Shown here: one piece after another, positions 62,780-64,000 of the stretch
Numbering within the stretch: the stretch's first letter is position 1
Layout of the letters: every line of letters begins with the position of its first letter
Source: Pseudomonas sp. RIT409
Lineage (GTDB): Bacteria > Pseudomonadota > Gammaproteobacteria > Pseudomonadales > Pseudomonadaceae
Length of the DNA: 64,000 bases
Assembly: GCF_003052515.2 (NCBI RefSeq)
Contig: NZ_QARE02000013.1
Coordinates: 62,001 to 126,000, forward strand
Direction of reading: 5' to 3'
Notes under the pieces: generated by a model
What the model saw: the letters and a program-made list of their open reading frames with translations, nothing else
What the model was told of the DNA's origin: nothing
Databases searched by the model: none
Program-made: the position numbers and the translations under genes

Positions 62780-64000
62780 TTGACGGCGCAACGCGGCTGG
62801 AACATCAGCACCCGCACGCAAATCCTCAGCCTCGGTCCGGCCTTGCTGTTGACCCTGTTGCTGATCAGCTTTTTTACCGTGGTGCGCATTCAGGACCTGC
62901 GTCAGGAACTGACCCACACGGGGCAATTGATTGCCAACCAGCTGGCACCTGCCTCCGAATACGGCGTCATCGTGGGCAACGAGGACGTGCTGGAGAGCCT
63001 GATGAAGGCCACCATGAGCACGCCGCATGTGCGCTTTCTTGAGGTTCAGGACAGCACGGGCAAGGTACTGGTCCATGTCGAGCAGGCGACCGACTCCACG
63101 CACTCACGCCAACTGGAGGTGTTCCAGGCGCCTATACGCCTGCAACGGGTCAAACCGGCGGATGAGCTCGATGATCTCACCAGCGTCCCGGTCGAAGATT
63201 ACCTGGGCCGCGTCTTGGTCGGCATGTCCAGTGATGCGTTCAACATCAGGGAGCAGGAGATTCTGCTCAAGGCCGGCATTCTCGCCCTGTTCGCGCTTCT
63301 GTTTACCTACATCCTGGCGCGCCGCTTGTCCCTGAGCCTGTCCCAACCCATCAGTGCCATGAGCGATGCTGTCAAAGGCATTCAGCATGGCGATTACACC
63401 GTACCCCTACCCGTTGCGGACGACGCCGAGCTGGGTGACCTGGCGCGCCACATCAACAACCTCGCGCTGGGCCTGGAAAAAGCCAGCCGCGAGCAGAAAA
63501 AAGCCATGGACGAACTGATCAGGACCCGTGAGGAAGCCGAGCGCGCGAACAATGCGAAGTCGGAATTTCTGGCGATGATGAGCCACGAGTTGCGCACCCC
63601 GATGAACGGCGTGCTGGGAATGCTCCAGCTCATGGAAACGACTCGAATGACCGAGGAGCAGGCCGAGTACGCGGCACTGGCCACCGAGTCCACCGAGCAT
63701 CTGCTGCGCGTGATCAACGATATTCTGGACTTCTCCCGGTTCGAACGGGATGCCCTCGAGTTGGAGAATATCTCCTTCAACCTGGCGGACCTGATCGCCA
63801 CGTCCGTGCAGGCATTTGCCCACAACGCGCAACAGCGCGGTCTCGCGCTGGAGCTGGATTTGCCTCCAGGCATGAATCTGCTGCGCGTCAAAGGCGATCC
63901 GACCCGGATCAGACAGATACTGGTCAACCTCATCGGCAACGCGTTGAAATTCACCGAATTCGGCAGCGTGAGGGTCGAAACCGCCTGGCAGCAGACGGAC
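62780..64000 (+). CDS. Hybrid sensor histidine kinase, N-terminal part (3' end cut by window)
   Basis: The gene is open to the window edge, so 407 residues are visible. TM1 is near residues 15-37, then a periplasmic sensor region to about 165, TM2 near 165-185, a HAMP domain, HisKA with His in SHELRTPMNG (residue ~271) and the start of the HATPase domain. The TTG start has GGGAG upstream and is bounded by a stop at 62750, so no ATG is available. Position beside gpsA resembles the PA1611-type hybrid kinase of P. aeruginosa, known to act on RetS/Gac signalling; that is memory-based. It is divergent from gpsA. Confidence 0.85.
   Translation, partial: MTAQRGWNISTRTQILSLGPALLLTLLLISFFTVVRIQDLRQELTHTGQLIANQLAPASEYGVIVGNEDVLESLMKATMSTPHVRFLEVQDSTGKVLVHVEQATDSTHSRQLEVFQAPIRLQRVKPADELDDLTSVPVEDYLGRVLVGMSSDAFNIREQEILLKAGILALFALLFTYILARRLSLSLSQPISAMSDAVKGIQHGDYTVPLPVADDAELGDLARHINNLALGLEKASREQKKAMDELIRTREEAERANNAKSEFLAMMSHELRTPMNGVLGMLQLMETTRMTEEQAEYAALATESTEHLLRVINDILDFSRFERDALELENISFNLADLIATSVQAFAHNAQQRGLALELDLPPGMNLLRVKGDPTRIRQILVNLIGNALKFTEFGSVRVETAWQQTD

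Noticed and set aside
62780..64000. Identity as GacS (BarA-type)
   Set aside because: The N-terminus differs from the GacS sequences I recall, and location beside gpsA fits another hybrid kinase.
1..64000. CRISPR arrays, insertion sequences, prophage or integrative element
   Set aside because: No regularly spaced repeats, transposase, integrase or tRNA-flanking att duplication was seen; the tRNA-Ser has ordinary neighbours.

Overview
The window reads as one chromosomal stretch of a GC-rich Pseudomonas, most likely from the fluorescens/syringae side of the genus. Support comes from the recognisable blocks: kdpFABCDE, gpsA-DUF4389-sixA, tgpA-DUF58-MoxR, moaB-moeA-mobA, a urea/amide ABC transporter next to formamidase, and pseudomonad-type REP repeats (GCGGGCAAGCGCGC core). 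I see no insertion sequence, prophage, integron or CRISPR array. Genes are tightly packed and mostly housekeeping or metabolic. The many long reading frames opposite the kdp, tgpA, gpsA and urt genes are GC-driven shadows.

Layout. 1-3220: the end of an exopolysaccharide cluster (PslJ-like polymerase/ligase cut by the window edge, hexapeptide acyltransferase, PslK/MurJ-like flippase). 3210-14486: the accessory highlight. Formamidase fmdA, zinc-ribbon fmdB and a five-gene urea/short-chain-amide ABC transporter (urtABCDE) run leftward. A divergent pair runs rightward: an 1133-residue protein in which an NCS1 nucleobase-type permease is fused through an eight-cysteine segment to a hybrid histidine kinase, and a LuxR-type response regulator. 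The shared 358-bp spacer carries a perfect TGACGTA inverted repeat, a third half-site and a sigma-54-like promoter. 14529-20740: a glycosyltransferase, molybdenum-cofactor genes (moeA, moaB, mobA), a small lipoprotein, zapE and a YdeE-like exporter. 21000-27181: SulP anion transporter, a chemoreceptor behind a strong sigma-54-like promoter, a cysteine-less isochorismatase-family hydrolase, and a LysR/SDR divergent pair. 27347-27436: tRNA-Ser(GGA).

27600-40826: mostly single genes, including a stand-alone NCS1 cytosine/purine permease, a crotonase lacking one catalytic glutamate, DoxX, an MltF-like lytic transglycosylase, TatD, a chemoreceptor with almost no periplasmic domain, and a CHAD protein. 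40850-44734: MoxR-DUF58-TgpA operon. 44982-47902: lipoprotein, tautomerase with a divergent LysR regulator, patatin-like lipase. 47945-56075: the complete high-affinity K+ uptake operon kdpFABC with its sensor KdpD and regulator KdpE, interrupted by a REPIN between kdpC and kdpD. 56222-64000: AI-2E-type exporter, DUF4892 protein, two overlapping alpha/beta hydrolases, a hotdog thioesterase, sixA, DUF4389, gpsA, and the N-terminal part of a hybrid sensor kinase that runs off the right edge.

How it fits together. The most coherent system is 3210-14486. Amides or urea would be bound by UrtA, imported by UrtBCDE and, for formamide-like substrates, split by FmdA to ammonia. The divergent permease-kinase and its response regulator are the obvious candidates to sense such compounds and switch the cluster on, although that link is inferred from gene order and the spacer motifs. 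All start codons were chosen from visible Shine-Dalgarno spacing and family alignment from memory; no database search was possible.
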